Shown one piece after another: positions 35,680-44,857 of a DNA stretch of 64,000 nucleotides (position 1 is its first letter; each line of letters begins with the position of its first letter). Position numbers and translations under genes: made by a program. The stretch comes from Corynebacterium sp. Marseille-P3884 (lineage in GTDB: Bacteria > Actinomycetota > Actinomycetes > Mycobacteriales > Mycobacteriaceae): contig NZ_JAGKSD010000003.1 in the NCBI RefSeq assembly GCF_017942225.1, forward strand, positions 1-64,000. The letters are read 5' to 3'. The notes below the pieces were generated by a model, which worked only from the letters and a program-made list of their open reading frames with translations, had not been told where the DNA came from and did no database searches.

Positions 35680-36893
35680 CCCTCCTGCTCCTCCATTTCG
35701 AGGCCGAGAAGGTCGGCAAGGCGCGTCAGGTCCTCGTGCAGCTCGCCGAGATCGATGGTGGAGTTCACTTCCTCCGCGTCTTCGGCGTCTTCGGTGTTCT
35801 CAGTACCGTCCACATCGTCCGAGCTGTCGAGTTCTGCGACCTGATCTTCCAGGGAGCGCTGGAGGGAATCGAGGTGCCCCTCAGTGTCGTCGACGAGCTT
35901 CTCGCCTTCCTCCCCGCGGTCGGCGGCAATGTCTTTGACCGCGTCGAATACGGCACGTGAAGCGTGAACCGCCCCGATCGCGTCGTCGACATCGTGTGCC
36001 GGCTGCTCGGTCTGACGAAGCGCCCCGCGCACGATCGTGTCCATGGTGATGTCGCGCGATTTGATGAAACTCGACTTGTCGACGGTCATCTTGAGCTGCT
36101 CTACATCGCCGATGAGCGCGTCCGCGATCTCGCGGCGCTCGCGCGGAGTGGTCGGCTCCTCCGGCTCAGATGCTTCCGCATCCTCTTCCGGCCACAGGTC
36201 CTTCTCGATGCGGTGAAACCCGAGCCACTCGGTGAAAGTCTGGTCGCGCTCCTTCAGGTCGCGGGCCTGTGCGGTGTACTCCTCCTCGCGAGCGTTGATG
36301 CGCTCGTCGAGCACGCCGACGGACACTGCCAGCGGGCTGATGCGCATGTATTTCTCGCGGGCGGCGGGGTAGAGCTCCTTGGCGCGCTCATCGTCGCCTG
36401 CGGCGTAAGTTTCCGCGAATTCCTCGACCTGGGGAAGGAACTCAGCGAGCTCCCTGCGCGCGAATGTGACGTAATTGTCGCGGGCATCCTCGAGGCGCTC
36501 CTCCACGGAACCTTCGGCGGCGGTGTCCGTATCGCCGGTGACGGTGAACCGCGCTGGGCCAATATCGGGTCCGCGCCAGCCGAGTTTGCAGGCGGTGGCG
36601 TACTCGCCGGGCTCCAGCGAGACCTTGAGGTCAGCTGATGAGCCCGGCGCGATCTCGTCCCGGCTGCCGTACACGCGCCCGCCTCCGGGCGCGAGCACGA
36701 AGAATGCGAGGGGTGCACCAGCGGAATTCTCGACAGAAAAGGTCGCCGTGCCCGCCTCTACCGAGTCCTCCGACACCGTGCACTCGGTATCGGATGCGGT
36801 GACCTCGATGGTCTCCCCGGGGGTGTCCTGCGTGCACGCGCTCAGCGTGAAGGTGAGGGACGTCGCCGCGAGAAGGGAAGGGAAGCGCTTCAT
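35676..36893 (-). CDS. efeO: EfeO-type iron-uptake lipoprotein (cupredoxin-like plus M75 imelysin)
   Basis: This 405-residue lipoprotein has a lipobox LTFTLSAC. An N-terminal cupredoxin-like domain (about 25-115) is followed by an M75 peptidase-like domain with the HxxE motif in GFHRIEKDLW. EfeO binds Fe or Cu ions for the EfeU permease. The C-terminus is a highly acidic linker (DSSDDVDGTENTEDAEDAEE), which is unusual. EfeU and EfeB are not adjacent in this window. Four bases of its end overlap the preceding convergent gene, so transcripts from the two strands meet here. Confidence 0.84.
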   Translation of the reverse strand: MKRFPSLLAATSLTFTLSACTQDTPGETIEVTASDTECTVSEDSVEAGTATFSVENSAGAPLAFFVLAPGGGRVYGSRDEIAPGSSADLKVSLEPGEYATACKLGWRGPDIGPARFTVTGDTDTAAEGSVEERLEDARDNYVTFARRELAEFLPQVEEFAETYAAGDDERAKELYPAAREKYMRISPLAVSVGVLDERINAREEEYTAQARDLKERDQTFTEWLGFHRIEKDLWPEEDAEASEPEEPTTPRERREIADALIGDVEQLKMTVDKSSFIKSRDITMDTIVRGALRQTEQPAHDVDDAIGAVHASRAVFDAVKDIAADRGEEGEKLVDDTEGHLDSLQRSLEDQVAELDSSDDVDGTENTEDAEDAEEVNSTIDLGELHEDLTRLADLLGLEMEEQEG

Positions 36894-36924
36894 GGTGCGA
36901 CTATATCCATTCCCGCGCGGGTGA

Positions 36925-37707
36925 CTAGAACTTCGGCGCGCGACGCTCCAGGAATGCTGCGACGCCCTCTTTGTGGCCGGGGCTTTGCAGCAGCTCGGTC
37001 TGGAAGCGGGCTTCGTTGACCATGCTGTTCGGCAGCTCGGTCAGCGCGACGCGGTTCACAGCACGCTTTGTCTCAGCGACAGCACCGCGCGGGGACGCAG
37101 CGAAACTTTCGGCCCACTGCTTCGCTTTATCAAGGGCACCACCAGTCGGCGTGACCTCGGCGAACAGGCCGAGATCAACGGCGTCGGCAGCAGGAATGCG
37201 CTCCTGCAACAGGACCAGCTGCATGGTGCGGTGCCTGCCTATCGACGCCGCCAGCGTCGCCACCGCGCCACCGTCCGGCATCAAGCCGATGCGGCCGAAA
37301 GGCAGGGTGATGAATGCGGATTCTGCAGCGACGATGAGATCGCACGCGCAGGCGAGAGATGCGCCGACACCAGCGACAGCGCCCTCGGCGGCGGCGATGA
37401 CAGGCACGTCGGCACGCGTGATCGAACCGATCATGTGCTCGATGCCGCCTAGCGAGTGCGCAGCAACCTCCGTCGTGCCCTCACCGGTGAATGCCTCGAT
37501 GTCCATGCCGGAGCAGAAGGACTTCTCGTCGCCGGTGATGATGATGCACCGCACGTCGGGGTTGGCATTCGCCGCTTGGACGGCATCGCCGATGGACCAG
37601 TAGGAATCCGGCTCCAAAGCGTTCCGCTTGGCGGGGTTGGAGATGCGGATGAGGGCGACCGCGCCGTCGATAAGCGAAGTGATGTTGCCCTTGAGCTCGC
37701 CTGACAT
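36925..37707 (-). CDS. Enoyl-CoA hydratase/isomerase family protein
   Basis: This crotonase-fold protein of 260 residues starts at ATG 37707 (MSGELKGNITSLIDG), with GAGG upstream. Oxyanion-hole segments are SGMDIEAF and AVAGVGASLACACDLIVAAESAFITLPF. An Asp or Glu in the usual catalytic position is not certain, so it could be an isomerase. It is 8 bp from the nitronate monooxygenase gene and likely cotranscribed. The very long open frame into that gene is a shadow. Confidence 0.85.
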   Translation of the reverse strand: MSGELKGNITSLIDGAVALIRISNPAKRNALEPDSYWSIGDAVQAANANPDVRCIIITGDEKSFCSGMDIEAFTGEGTTEVAAHSLGGIEHMIGSITRADVPVIAAAEGAVAGVGASLACACDLIVAAESAFITLPFGRIGLMPDGGAVATLAASIGRHRTMQLVLLQERIPAADAVDLGLFAEVTPTGGALDKAKQWAESFAASPRGAVAETKRAVNRVALTELPNSMVNEARFQTELLQSPGHKEGVAAFLERRAPKF

Positions 37708-37715
37708 AGCTGCCT

Positions 37716-38693
37716 CTACTTGACGAAGCCTGCGAGGCGACCGGTGATGATGTCCGCCGCTTCGTTCGCGATGCGCGGGACCAGCTCGCCACAGGTCGGG
37801 ATGTCGTTGATGACGCCCTGGACCATGCCGCAGGACCAGATGCCCGCGTCCAGGTCGCCGTTCTCGTAAACGGTGCGGCCACGCTGGCCCGAAACCAGGT
37901 CGCGGACCTCGGGGAACTGCGCGCCAGCATTGAGCTTTTCGACGACCTCGCGGCTGACCTCGTTGGATGCCACGCGCGCGGTGTTGCCCAGCGTGCGGAA
38001 GATGAGCTCGGTGTCGAGCTCGGAGCGCTCCACGATCGCTTCCTTGACGTTGCGGTGGACCGGAGCCTCCTCGGTGCACAGGAAGCGGGTGCCCATGTTG
38101 ATGCCCTCGGCGCCGAGCGCGAGCGCTGCAGCCATGCCACGGCCGTCGGCGATGCCGCCGGAAGCGACGATCGGGATGTCGAGCTTGTCCGCTGCTGCCG
38201 GAAGGAGCACGAGGCCCGGGATGTCGTCCTCGCCTGGGTGGCCAGCGCACTCGAAGCCGTCGACGCTGACGATGTCCACGCCCTTGTCCTGCGCGCTCAG
38301 TGCGTGGCGCACGGAGGTGCACTTGTGGATCACGGTGACGCCCGCGTCCTTGAGCATCGGAACGAGCTTCGCCGGGTTCGCGCCAGCTGTCTCGACGATC
38401 TTCACGCCCTTCTCGACGGCCACACGCAGGTACTCCTCGTACGGCGGCGGCGTGATCGTCGGCAGAATGGTCAGGTTCACGCCGAACGGCTTGTCCGTCA
38501 TCTCCCGCATCCGGTCGATCTCTTTGCCCAGGTCCTCCGGCGACGGCTGCGTCAGCGACGTGAGGATGCCCAGGCCGCCCGCATTCGAGACAGCGGATGC
38601 CAAGTCGGCCGTGCCGACCCACTGCATGCCGCCCTGGATGATCGGGTGCTCGATGCCGAGCATCTCGTTGACGCGGGTCTGGATTGCTGCCAT
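37716..38693 (-). CDS. Nitronate monooxygenase (2-nitropropane dioxygenase family, FMN)
   Basis: The 325-residue TIM-barrel flavoenzyme has HPIIQGGMQWVG at the start and SVDGFECAGHPGEDD with the conserved His. VASGGIADGRGMAAALALGAEGINMGTRFL is the phosphate-binding FMN site. Members oxidise alkyl nitronates such as propionate 3-nitronate. The start is ATG 38693 (MAAIQTRVNEML) with AAGGAGA upstream. It heads a two-gene unit with an enoyl-CoA hydratase-like protein, which suggests small-acid detoxification or catabolism (inference). Confidence 0.9.
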   Translation of the reverse strand: MAAIQTRVNEMLGIEHPIIQGGMQWVGTADLASAVSNAGGLGILTSLTQPSPEDLGKEIDRMREMTDKPFGVNLTILPTITPPPYEEYLRVAVEKGVKIVETAGANPAKLVPMLKDAGVTVIHKCTSVRHALSAQDKGVDIVSVDGFECAGHPGEDDIPGLVLLPAAADKLDIPIVASGGIADGRGMAAALALGAEGINMGTRFLCTEEAPVHRNVKEAIVERSELDTELIFRTLGNTARVASNEVSREVVEKLNAGAQFPEVRDLVSGQRGRTVYENGDLDAGIWSCGMVQGVINDIPTCGELVPRIANEAADIITGRLAGFVK

Positions 38694-38883
38694 TGTCGAC
38701 TCTCCTTGAATCTCGCCGTGATTGTTCGGACTACCTAATGAGAGCCACATTACACATTGACTAAAAGTGTTGCGTAGGTAACGCGAATTTTGGTCGGGAT
38801 GAACGCGTCGCCTCCGGCCAGGTTCGCTGAAAGGCCACGTGGAATTAACTTTTCTGTCAATCCGAGCACATATTTTTCACAGT

Positions 38884-40380
38884 ATGTCTTCTACGTCCCG
38901 TCGCACTCTGCTCAAGGCGCTCGCCATCGGTGCGGGCTCCACGCTCGTCGCCCCGGCCCATGCGCTCGCCCAATCCAGCAGCGAATCTTCCAGTGGATCT
39001 TCCGTGCTCCAGCTGTTCGGCCCTGCCGGCGGGAGGTCTGTCGGATCGTCGGAATCCGGCCTGGTCGTCGGAAATATCGGCTCCAACGGCCGCGGGCGCT
39101 TTCTTGCCGGCGACGTACAAGTGGTCACGGTGACGGAAGATTCCGCCACGATCACGTGGCTGACGTGGGAGGCGCAGAGCGCATCCGACAAAGCGCCGAA
39201 GGGGCTGCCGACCGCCGGCGAACTCCGCGTCTGGCCGGTCGACAACCCCTCCGACACGACCGTGGTGAAAAGCCCGTCCGACCGCTTTTTCCACCAGCTC
39301 ACGGTCTCCGGTTTGCGCGCAGACACCACCTACGCATTCCTTGCCACCTCTCACGGAACCGAAGCCGCCGCGACGCACAACCGGAAGCAGGAGGACACCC
39401 GCCTGTTCACCACCCTGCCGCGTCTGTCCGGACCGATGTTGGGAACCATCATTGTCGCCAACGACTCCCACATCGGGGAGAACGGCGACGGCATCTGGAT
39501 GAACAATTTCCCGCCTCCGGCACGTTCCCTACCGGGGGAGCGCCCGTACCCGGAGGTCTCCCTCGATGCAGTGATCGACACCGCTCACTCCGTCGGCGCC
39601 AGCCACCTGTTCGTCAACGGCGACGTCACCTCCGAAGCGCGCCCCTGGGAAATCGCAAAGGCGAAAGAACTGCTGGATGGCTTCAATGGAAAGGTGCGCT
39701 GCACTCGCGGCAATCACGATCGCCCGCACAAGCTTTCCGACGGCCCCGAGTACGCCGACGCCCCCGCCTACGACGACAAGCACACCGATGGCTGGGGTGC
39801 CGTTTTCGAGCCCCGCCAGACTGCATGGGTGGAAGATATCCGCGGTGCCGGTGGCGACCTGATCGCGCGCGTGGTGGGCATCGACTCGACCAAGCTGGAC
39901 ACCAGCGGCGGAATGATTTCCGACGAGCAGTTCAAGCAGATCCAGTCCATTTTCGACGAGGACCGCTCAACGCCAATCGTGGTCATGCTGCACCACCCGG
40001 CCACGCGTCAGGCAGCCTGGACCAATCCCGCCGGCCCCGCTTTTGTTCTGCGTGACATGGACATCATGCGTCTCCAACGCATGATCGCCGCCCAAGACAA
40101 CATCAAGCTCGTTCTCACAGGCCACACTCACCGTGGCCGCAATAACCGCCCCGATGTTGCCAAGAACACCGTCTTCTTGGAGACACCCGCGGTGAAAAAC
40201 TGGCCCACCGGCGCAACCCAGATCCGTTTCTTCCAGGACGGAATGGCAGTCAATTTCCGCCAGAATTCCTCTGAAGAAGCGCTGCGCTGGGCAGCCCGGA
40301 CCCGCTGGACGATGTTCGGTCTCAGCCCCGAAGCGATGCTCGGCCCGCTCGATTCACGCGCGCTGGTGATCCGCTACTAG
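38884..40380 (+). CDS. Tat-exported calcineurin-like metallophosphoesterase
   Basis: This 498-residue protein begins MSSTSRRTLLKALAIGAG, a twin-arginine signal (SRRTLL) ending near ALAQ. A fibronectin/PAP-N-like domain (about 80-180) is followed by a metallophosphoesterase domain with DSHIGENGDG, FVNGDVTSE, RGNHDRPH, MLHHPA and GHTHRGR. These motifs supply the dinuclear metal site, so an exported phosphatase or phosphodiesterase is expected. The start at ATG 38884 lacks a strong ribosome site. The stop is in a duplicated 3' region with the next gene. Confidence 0.88.
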   Translation: MSSTSRRTLLKALAIGAGSTLVAPAHALAQSSSESSSGSSVLQLFGPAGGRSVGSSESGLVVGNIGSNGRGRFLAGDVQVVTVTEDSATITWLTWEAQSASDKAPKGLPTAGELRVWPVDNPSDTTVVKSPSDRFFHQLTVSGLRADTTYAFLATSHGTEAAATHNRKQEDTRLFTTLPRLSGPMLGTIIVANDSHIGENGDGIWMNNFPPPARSLPGERPYPEVSLDAVIDTAHSVGASHLFVNGDVTSEARPWEIAKAKELLDGFNGKVRCTRGNHDRPHKLSDGPEYADAPAYDDKHTDGWGAVFEPRQTAWVEDIRGAGGDLIARVVGIDSTKLDTSGGMISDEQFKQIQSIFDEDRSTPIVVMLHHPATRQAAWTNPAGPAFVLRDMDIMRLQRMIAAQDNIKLVLTGHTHRGRNNRPDVAKNTVFLETPAVKNWPTGATQIRFFQDGMAVNFRQNSSEEALRWAARTRWTMFGLSPEAMLGPLDSRALVIRY

Positions 40381-40407
40381 AAGTCGAAGTCGAACCCGCC
40401 GCCATCG
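40358..40407. repeat. First copy of a duplicated convergent gene junction
   Basis: This segment matches 40539-40588 at 46 of 50 positions, with its first 22 bp identical. It contains the phosphoesterase 3' end and, on the other strand, a vestigial FDFDF-stop end of the Gly/Asp-tail gene. The copies are 181 bp apart and flank repeat element copy C. Confidence 0.8.
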
Positions 40408-40441
40408 TCGGCGCCGCCGCCGCGGGGGCTACGCAGGAGAA

Positions 40442-40521
40442 GTTAGTCCCGTTGCAGTTTGGCGTCACACCAGTAACATCTGACCTGGTCTTTTGGGGAT
40501 CGCGATTCGGACGGGACTAAC
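40442..40521 (-). repeat. Dispersed palindrome-ended repeat, copy C (80 bp)
   Basis: GTTAGTCCCGT and ACGGGACTAAC ends are perfect inverted repeats. The reverse complement is 71/80 identical to copy B. It lies between the two copies of the duplicated gene junction. Confidence 0.85.
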
Positions 40522-40538
40522 CGCTCGATAAAACTCCG

Positions 40539-40588
40539 GCGCGCTGGTGATCCGCTACTAAAAGTCGAAATCGAGTCCGCCGCCATCG
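40539..40588. repeat. Second copy of the duplicated convergent gene junction
   Basis: It retains the functional 3' end of the Gly/Asp-tail gene (stop at 40558) and a detached copy of the phosphoesterase ending (ALVIRY-stop). See the first copy at 40358-40407. Confidence 0.8.
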
Positions 40589-41364
40589 CCGAAGCCCCCG
40601 AAGTCGTCGAAGAACCCACCGCCATCGTCGGCGCCGCCGCCGACGTCGCCCATGTCTCCGGCGTCCGCGCCAGCGTCGCCCATGTCGCCGGCATCCGCGC
40701 CGGCGCCGTCTAGCCCGCCGGCCTCAAAGCTGTCTGCGCTGGCTGCGGTGGCCATCCCGGCGAACATCGTGGAATAGAACATCATGGAGCTCGCCGCCCA
40801 CACGCCGGTCATGGCAGCGGGCGCCCACCAGGCAGTGGAGTACCAACCAGCGGGCACTGGGCGGCCGGCGACAGCGCCGCCGGGGTAGTAGTGCGGCGTG
40901 GCATTGCTTGCGTACGGGGAAGCCTGGACGGTTTCGCCGTCGAATTCGGCGCTGCGGGGCTCGCTCACGCGGCCAGCCTGGCGCTGCGCTTCGAGTTCGG
41001 GAAGCTCTGGGCCGGGAGCCAGACCGATGATCTCGCGTGCGGCGTTGACGTAATACATGCCCTCGAGCGCGGACTCGCGGGCGAGCTGTGCCTGCTTGAC
41101 GGTCCGCGCCTGGGTCAGCGCGGAGTTGGCGGCGTTATAGCGTTCCGATGCGTCTGCCATCGCTTGTTCCGAGGCGGTGTCTGTCCCGGAAATGGTGAGC
41201 ACCTGGTGGCCGAGGCGCTCGACCCAGCGTCGTGCGTCCGCAAGCGCGTCCTCGAAATTGGCTCCTTCGACCTGTGCGCGTTGGCTGTTATTTTGCGTGC
41301 GGCCGATGAGCGTGACGGTGCCGCCGATGACTCCCGCGATGACAAGCAAGGTGAGAAGTCCCAT
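40558..41364 (-). CDS. Membrane-anchored protein with Gly/Asp-rich tail
   Basis: This 268-residue protein begins MGLLTLLVIAGVIGGTVTLIG, a signal anchor. A helical region of about 120 residues (ALADARRWVERLGHQ, QAQLARESALEGMYYVNAAREI) resembles DUF1542-type corynebacterial proteins. A Pro/Tyr-rich stretch and a second hydrophobic segment (WWAPAAMTGVWAASSMMF) follow. The tail holds two GADAGDMGD repeats and ends in GGGLDFDF. Function is unknown. The gene's 3' end has been duplicated together with the adjacent phosphoesterase end. Confidence 0.7.
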   Translation of the reverse strand: MGLLTLLVIAGVIGGTVTLIGRTQNNSQRAQVEGANFEDALADARRWVERLGHQVLTISGTDTASEQAMADASERYNAANSALTQARTVKQAQLARESALEGMYYVNAAREIIGLAPGPELPELEAQRQAGRVSEPRSAEFDGETVQASPYASNATPHYYPGGAVAGRPVPAGWYSTAWWAPAAMTGVWAASSMMFYSTMFAGMATAASADSFEAGGLDGAGADAGDMGDAGADAGDMGDVGGGADDGGGFFDDFGGFGDGGGLDFDF

Positions 41365-41497
41365 GTTCGCTCCTTTCCGTAACTGCTTTCTCCAACGATA
41401 TCGGCTTTCCCGACATTCCCTTCCGGCGTATTTTTGGAGTCAACCGCGCGGTGGGATAGACTCGGCTGCACGCGAATTTACACATGTTTGCGCACGT

Positions 41498-41572
41498 GGG
41501 AATGTCGTATAGTGGCTAATACCTCAGCCTTCCAAGCTGAAGACGCGGGTTCGATTCCCGTCATTCCCTCCA
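41498..41572 (+). tRNA. tRNA-Gly (TCC)
   Basis: The acceptor GGGAATG pairs with CATTCCC, the anticodon is TCC in CTTCCAA, and the T-arm is GGTTCGATTCC. The 3' CCA is encoded (41570-41572), unlike in the other tRNAs of this window. Confidence 0.97.
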
Positions 41573-41682
41573 CTTTCGGCCGGTTTCTGCTTTCGGCGGG
41601 ACCTGCTGAAGCATGACGAAACGCCCCGGGCATCCTGTCGGATTCTCGGGGCGTCCGTTTATTTCTGGGGTGGGTGCAGCTC

Positions 41683-42246
41683 CTACTGCTGGTCGGGGTG
41701 AAGGTTGAAAATGATGGCATGCTCCGGGTCTGCGCCCACGGCATAGGTGGTGTCGTCGATGCGGTAGAGGTAGGGGTGGGACCGCAGAACCTGCAGAAGG
41801 GCATCGGAGTCAGCGGTTGCCGGCGGGTCGCATGCCCTCTTCGTCAGCAGGATGTCGGTGATGGTCAGTCGGTTGTCGTGCTCGAAGAAGTAGTTGGCGG
41901 TGCCGGAATTACAACCGTCAGCAATGATCAGGTGGCCCCGCGCGGAGGGCTGCGACCGGAAATCGAGCGACACCAAGTCATTCTTCTGGGCGACCAGTTT
42001 GCCGTTGAGACGGCTAGCTTCGGGCGCGGTCAATGGGCGGGCGCCTTCCGGCAGGCTTTGGATCAGGCCGGTCTGTTCCTGCTGGCCGCCGCCGAAGAGT
42101 GCGGAGCTCATCTGAGCGAATTGGTTGGCGAGGTCTGGGTTGGAGGACAGCTCCTGGGCGCTTGCGGTGCCGGCGCCGAGCATGCCGGCCGTGAGGGCCG
42201 CAGCTGCTGTCGCGATGGACAGTTTCTTTACAGTGCTAGTACTCAT
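41683..42246 (-). CDS. Secreted META-domain-like protein
   Basis: This 187-residue exported protein has a Sec signal ending AGTASA-QE. The segment IIADGCNSGTANYFFE resembles the GCN motif of META/HslJ domains, small beta-rich modules in bacterial surface proteins. An ADPEHAIIFNLHP ending matches no motif I know. It is not in an operon. The tRNA-Gly lies upstream on the plus strand, and the region between this gene and tRNA-Pro is clear of genes. Confidence 0.68.
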   Translation of the reverse strand: MSTSTVKKLSIATAAAALTAGMLGAGTASAQELSSNPDLANQFAQMSSALFGGGQQEQTGLIQSLPEGARPLTAPEASRLNGKLVAQKNDLVSLDFRSQPSARGHLIIADGCNSGTANYFFEHDNRLTITDILLTKRACDPPATADSDALLQVLRSHPYLYRIDDTTYAVGADPEHAIIFNLHPDQQ

Positions 42247-42495
42247 GACTCCAAGAGTATGAGCAGCTCACGATAGGTCAACGGTTCCGAGTGGAAGCCG
42301 AGGGCATTGTTATTTACCCGATAGGTTTTGTGCAGGAATCTACACCGGAGATAACGGGGCGGTCACAAAAGGTGCGTCGATAAGCGTCTTTTCGTGCGTA
42401 ACCCAGCCCCCAATGAAACGGCGCTTTTTTGGCTCACGCTAGAATCGTCTCCCGTGAGCCAGCCCGGTCAACAGCCGGGGGCTTTCAATGACCTA

Positions 42496-42569
42496 CGGGG
42501 CGTGGCGCAGTTTGGTAGCGCACCTGCTTTGGGAGCAGGGGGTCGCAGGTTCAAATCCTGTCGCCCCGA
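42496..42569 (+). tRNA. tRNA-Pro (TGG)
   Basis: The acceptor CGGGGCG pairs with CGCCCCG, the anticodon is TGG in TTTGGGA, and the T-arm is GGTTCAAATCC. No encoded CCA. It lies 70 bp upstream of tig. Confidence 0.97.
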
Positions 42570-42639
42570 CAAGGAGACTTCTTAAGTCTCCTCGACATAC
42601 TTTGAACGATTCCGCAAATCTAGCCAGGAGAGAATTTCC

Positions 42640-44034
42640 GTGAAGACTTCCGTGGACAAGCTCAGCGACACTCGCGCGAAGCTGACCGTGACCGTTCCGT
42701 TTGACGAGCTCGGCCCGGAAATCGACCAGGCGTACAAGGCCATCGCACAGCAGGTCAACATCCCGGGTTTCCGTCGCGGCAAGGCACCGCGCCAGCTTAT
42801 CGACGCCCGGTTTGGCCGCGGCCCCATCCTCGAGCAGGTCGTCAACGATATGCTGCCGACCCGCTACGAGTCTGCTGTGGCAGAAAATGATCTGAAGGTC
42901 ATCGGCCAGCCGGAGATCGACATCACCAAGATCGAGGACAACGACTTCGTCGAGTTCACTGCTGAGGTGGACATCCGTCCGGAGATTGAGGTCCCTGACT
43001 TCTCCAAGATCTCCGTCGAGGTGCCGGCCCTGAAGATCGACGACGAGGCCGTCGACGAGGAGCTCGACAACCTGCGTGCCCGCTTCGGTGAGCTCAAGGA
43101 CACCCGCCGCAAGATGAAGAAGGGTGACTTCGCGATCATCGATCTCGAAGCCACCATCGACGGTGAGAAGATCGAGGAGGCCTCCACCGAGGGCATCACC
43201 TACGAGATCGGCCGTGACGACCTCATCGAGGGTCTGGACAAGGCCATCAAGGGCCTCAAGACCGGCGAGGAAGCCGAGTTCACCTCCGAGATTCAGTTCG
43301 TCGAGCACAAGGGCGAAGAGGCCACCATCAAGGTCACCGTCCAGCAGTCCAAGGAGCGTAAGCTGCCGGAGCTGGACGAGGAATTCGTCCAGATGGCTTC
43401 CGAGTTCGACACCGTCGAGGAGCTGCGCGAGTCCACCAAGAGCCAGCTCGAGGAGAACAAGAAGGCTCAGCAGGCCGCCGACATTCGCGACGAGGTGCTC
43501 AAGGCTGCTCTCGAGCAGACGAAGTTCGAGCTGCCGAGCGCGGTTGTTGACGAGCAGGTTCACAACCAGCTCCACCAGATCCTCGGCCAGATGGCCCACG
43601 ACGAGGCAGCCTTCGCCCAGATGCTCGAGGCGCAGGGCACGACCCGCGAGGAATTCGACAAGGAATCCCGCGAGCAGGCTGAGGAGTCGGTGCGCACCCA
43701 GCTGTTCCTCGACGCCGTCGCCGACCAGGAAGAGCCGGAAGTCTCCCAGCAGGAGCTGACCGACCACATCCTGTTCACCGCGCAGTCCTACGGCATGGAC
43801 CCGAACCAGTTCATCATGCAGCTGCAGCAGTCCGGCCAGGTCGCCAACCTCTTCGCCGACGTCCGCCGCGGCAAGGCTCTCGCCGCCGCCATCTCCCGCA
43901 CCACCGTCAAGGACGACGAGGGCAACACCATCGACCCGAACGACTACTTTGGTGAGATCGACGAGGACGAGGTCGCTGAGGCAGAGGCCGCCGACAAGGC
44001 AGTCGCCGATGCTGCAACCGAGGAAGACAAGTAA
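42640..44034 (+). CDS. tig: Trigger factor (ribosome-associated chaperone/prolyl isomerase)
   Basis: The 464-residue protein has an N-terminal ribosome-binding domain with the signature GFRRGKAP at about residue 44. A PPIase domain follows ([20 protein letters not shown]), then a helical C-terminal chaperone domain with an acidic end. The start is GTG 42640 with CCAGGAGAGAA upstream. Trigger factor followed by clpP1P2 and clpX is a common proteostasis order. A strong terminator lies after the stop. Confidence 0.96.
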   Translation: MKTSVDKLSDTRAKLTVTVPFDELGPEIDQAYKAIAQQVNIPGFRRGKAPRQLIDARFGRGPILEQVVNDMLPTRYESAVAENDLKVIGQPEIDITKIEDNDFVEFTAEVDIRPEIEVPDFSKISVEVPALKIDDEAVDEELDNLRARFGELKDTRRKMKKGDFAIIDLEATIDGEKIEEASTEGITYEIGRDDLIEGLDKAIKGLKTGEEAEFTSEIQFVEHKGEEATIKVTVQQSKERKLPELDEEFVQMASEFDTVEELRESTKSQLEENKKAQQAADIRDEVLKAALEQTKFELPSAVVDEQVHNQLHQILGQMAHDEAAFAQMLEAQGTTREEFDKESREQAEESVRTQLFLDAVADQEEPEVSQQELTDHILFTAQSYGMDPNQFIMQLQQSGQVANLFADVRRGKALAAAISRTTVKDDEGNTIDPNDYFGEIDEDEVAEAEAADKAVADAATEEDK

Positions 44035-44046
44035 GACTCTTCTCTG

Positions 44047-44092
44047 AACCTCCCAGCCGTGTGAACAAATCCACCTCGGCCGGGAGGTTTTT
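44047..44092 (+). terminator. Rho-independent terminator after tig
   Basis: AACCTCCC (44047-44054) pairs with GGGAGGTT (44082-44089), extended inward by GCC/GGC, and is followed by a TTTT run. It separates tig from clpP1. Confidence 0.85.
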
Positions 44093-44241
44093 CGCTGTCA
44101 CGTCGAGGTGAGCGTCGATAAGCATTGCGTTGCCCTTCTACGCTGTCAGCGAACATGGCCCCGCTCGCGGAATCCGCAACTAGGGTGGGGCGTTATCGTA
44201 GGCGAGAAACGACGATTGAAAATACTTAAAGGAGCACTTCG

Positions 44242-44823
44242 ATGACTTCTCCGGCAACCGGCATGAATTTGGGCGACTCGGTGTACGAGCGTCTGCTGCG
44301 CGAGCGCATCATCTTCCTCGGCCAGCAGGTGGACGACGAGATCGCGAATAAGCTGTGCGCGCAGATCCTGCTGCTGTCCGCGGAGGATCCGAACCGCGAC
44401 ATCTCGCTGTACATCAACTCGCCGGGCGGCTCCGTGACCGCTGGTATGGCGATTTACGACACGATGAAGTACTCCCCGTGCGACATCGCCACCTACGGCA
44501 TGGGCCTGGCGGCGTCGATGGGTCAGTTCCTGCTGTCTGGCGGCACCAAGGGCAAGCGTTTCGCGCTGCCGCACGCGCGCATCATGATGCACCAGCCGTC
44601 GGCGGGCGTGGGCGGTACCGCAGCAGACATCGCGATCCAGGCGGAGCAGTTCGCCGAGACGAAGCGCGAGATGGCTGAGCTCATTGCGGAGCACACCGGC
44701 CAGACCTTCGAGCAGATCACGAAGGATTCGGACCGTGACCGCTGGTTCAACGCCCAGGAGGCGAAGGACTACGGCATCGTCGACCACGTGATTTCCAGCG
44801 CCCAGGGCACGATCAGCAACTAA
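44242..44823 (+). CDS. clpP1: ATP-dependent Clp protease proteolytic subunit 1
   Basis: This 193-residue serine protease subunit has Ser92 in [11 protein letters not shown], His in [10 protein letters not shown] and Asp in DSDRDRWF. Actinobacteria carry two ClpP proteins that form mixed 14-mers. The ATG is preceded by AAAGGAG. clpP2 follows 34 bp later, so the two are cotranscribed. No propeptide cleavage is assumed beyond the family norm. Confidence 0.96.
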   Translation: MTSPATGMNLGDSVYERLLRERIIFLGQQVDDEIANKLCAQILLLSAEDPNRDISLYINSPGGSVTAGMAIYDTMKYSPCDIATYGMGLAASMGQFLLSGGTKGKRFALPHARIMMHQPSAGVGGTAADIAIQAEQFAETKREMAELIAEHTGQTFEQITKDSDRDRWFNAQEAKDYGIVDHVISSAQGTISN

Positions 44824-44857
44824 CCGGCAGAGCTACACAGAAGAGGAGATAAACACT

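Noticed and set aside
37716..38622. Long upstream extension of the enoyl-CoA hydratase frame into the nitronate monooxygenase gene
   Set aside because: The extension is out-of-frame sequence of a real gene. The true start with ribosome site is at 37707.
44170..44240. ClgR-type operator upstream of clpP1
   Set aside because: CGTTATCGTAGGCG looks partly similar, but the spacing does not fit the known ClgR consensus.
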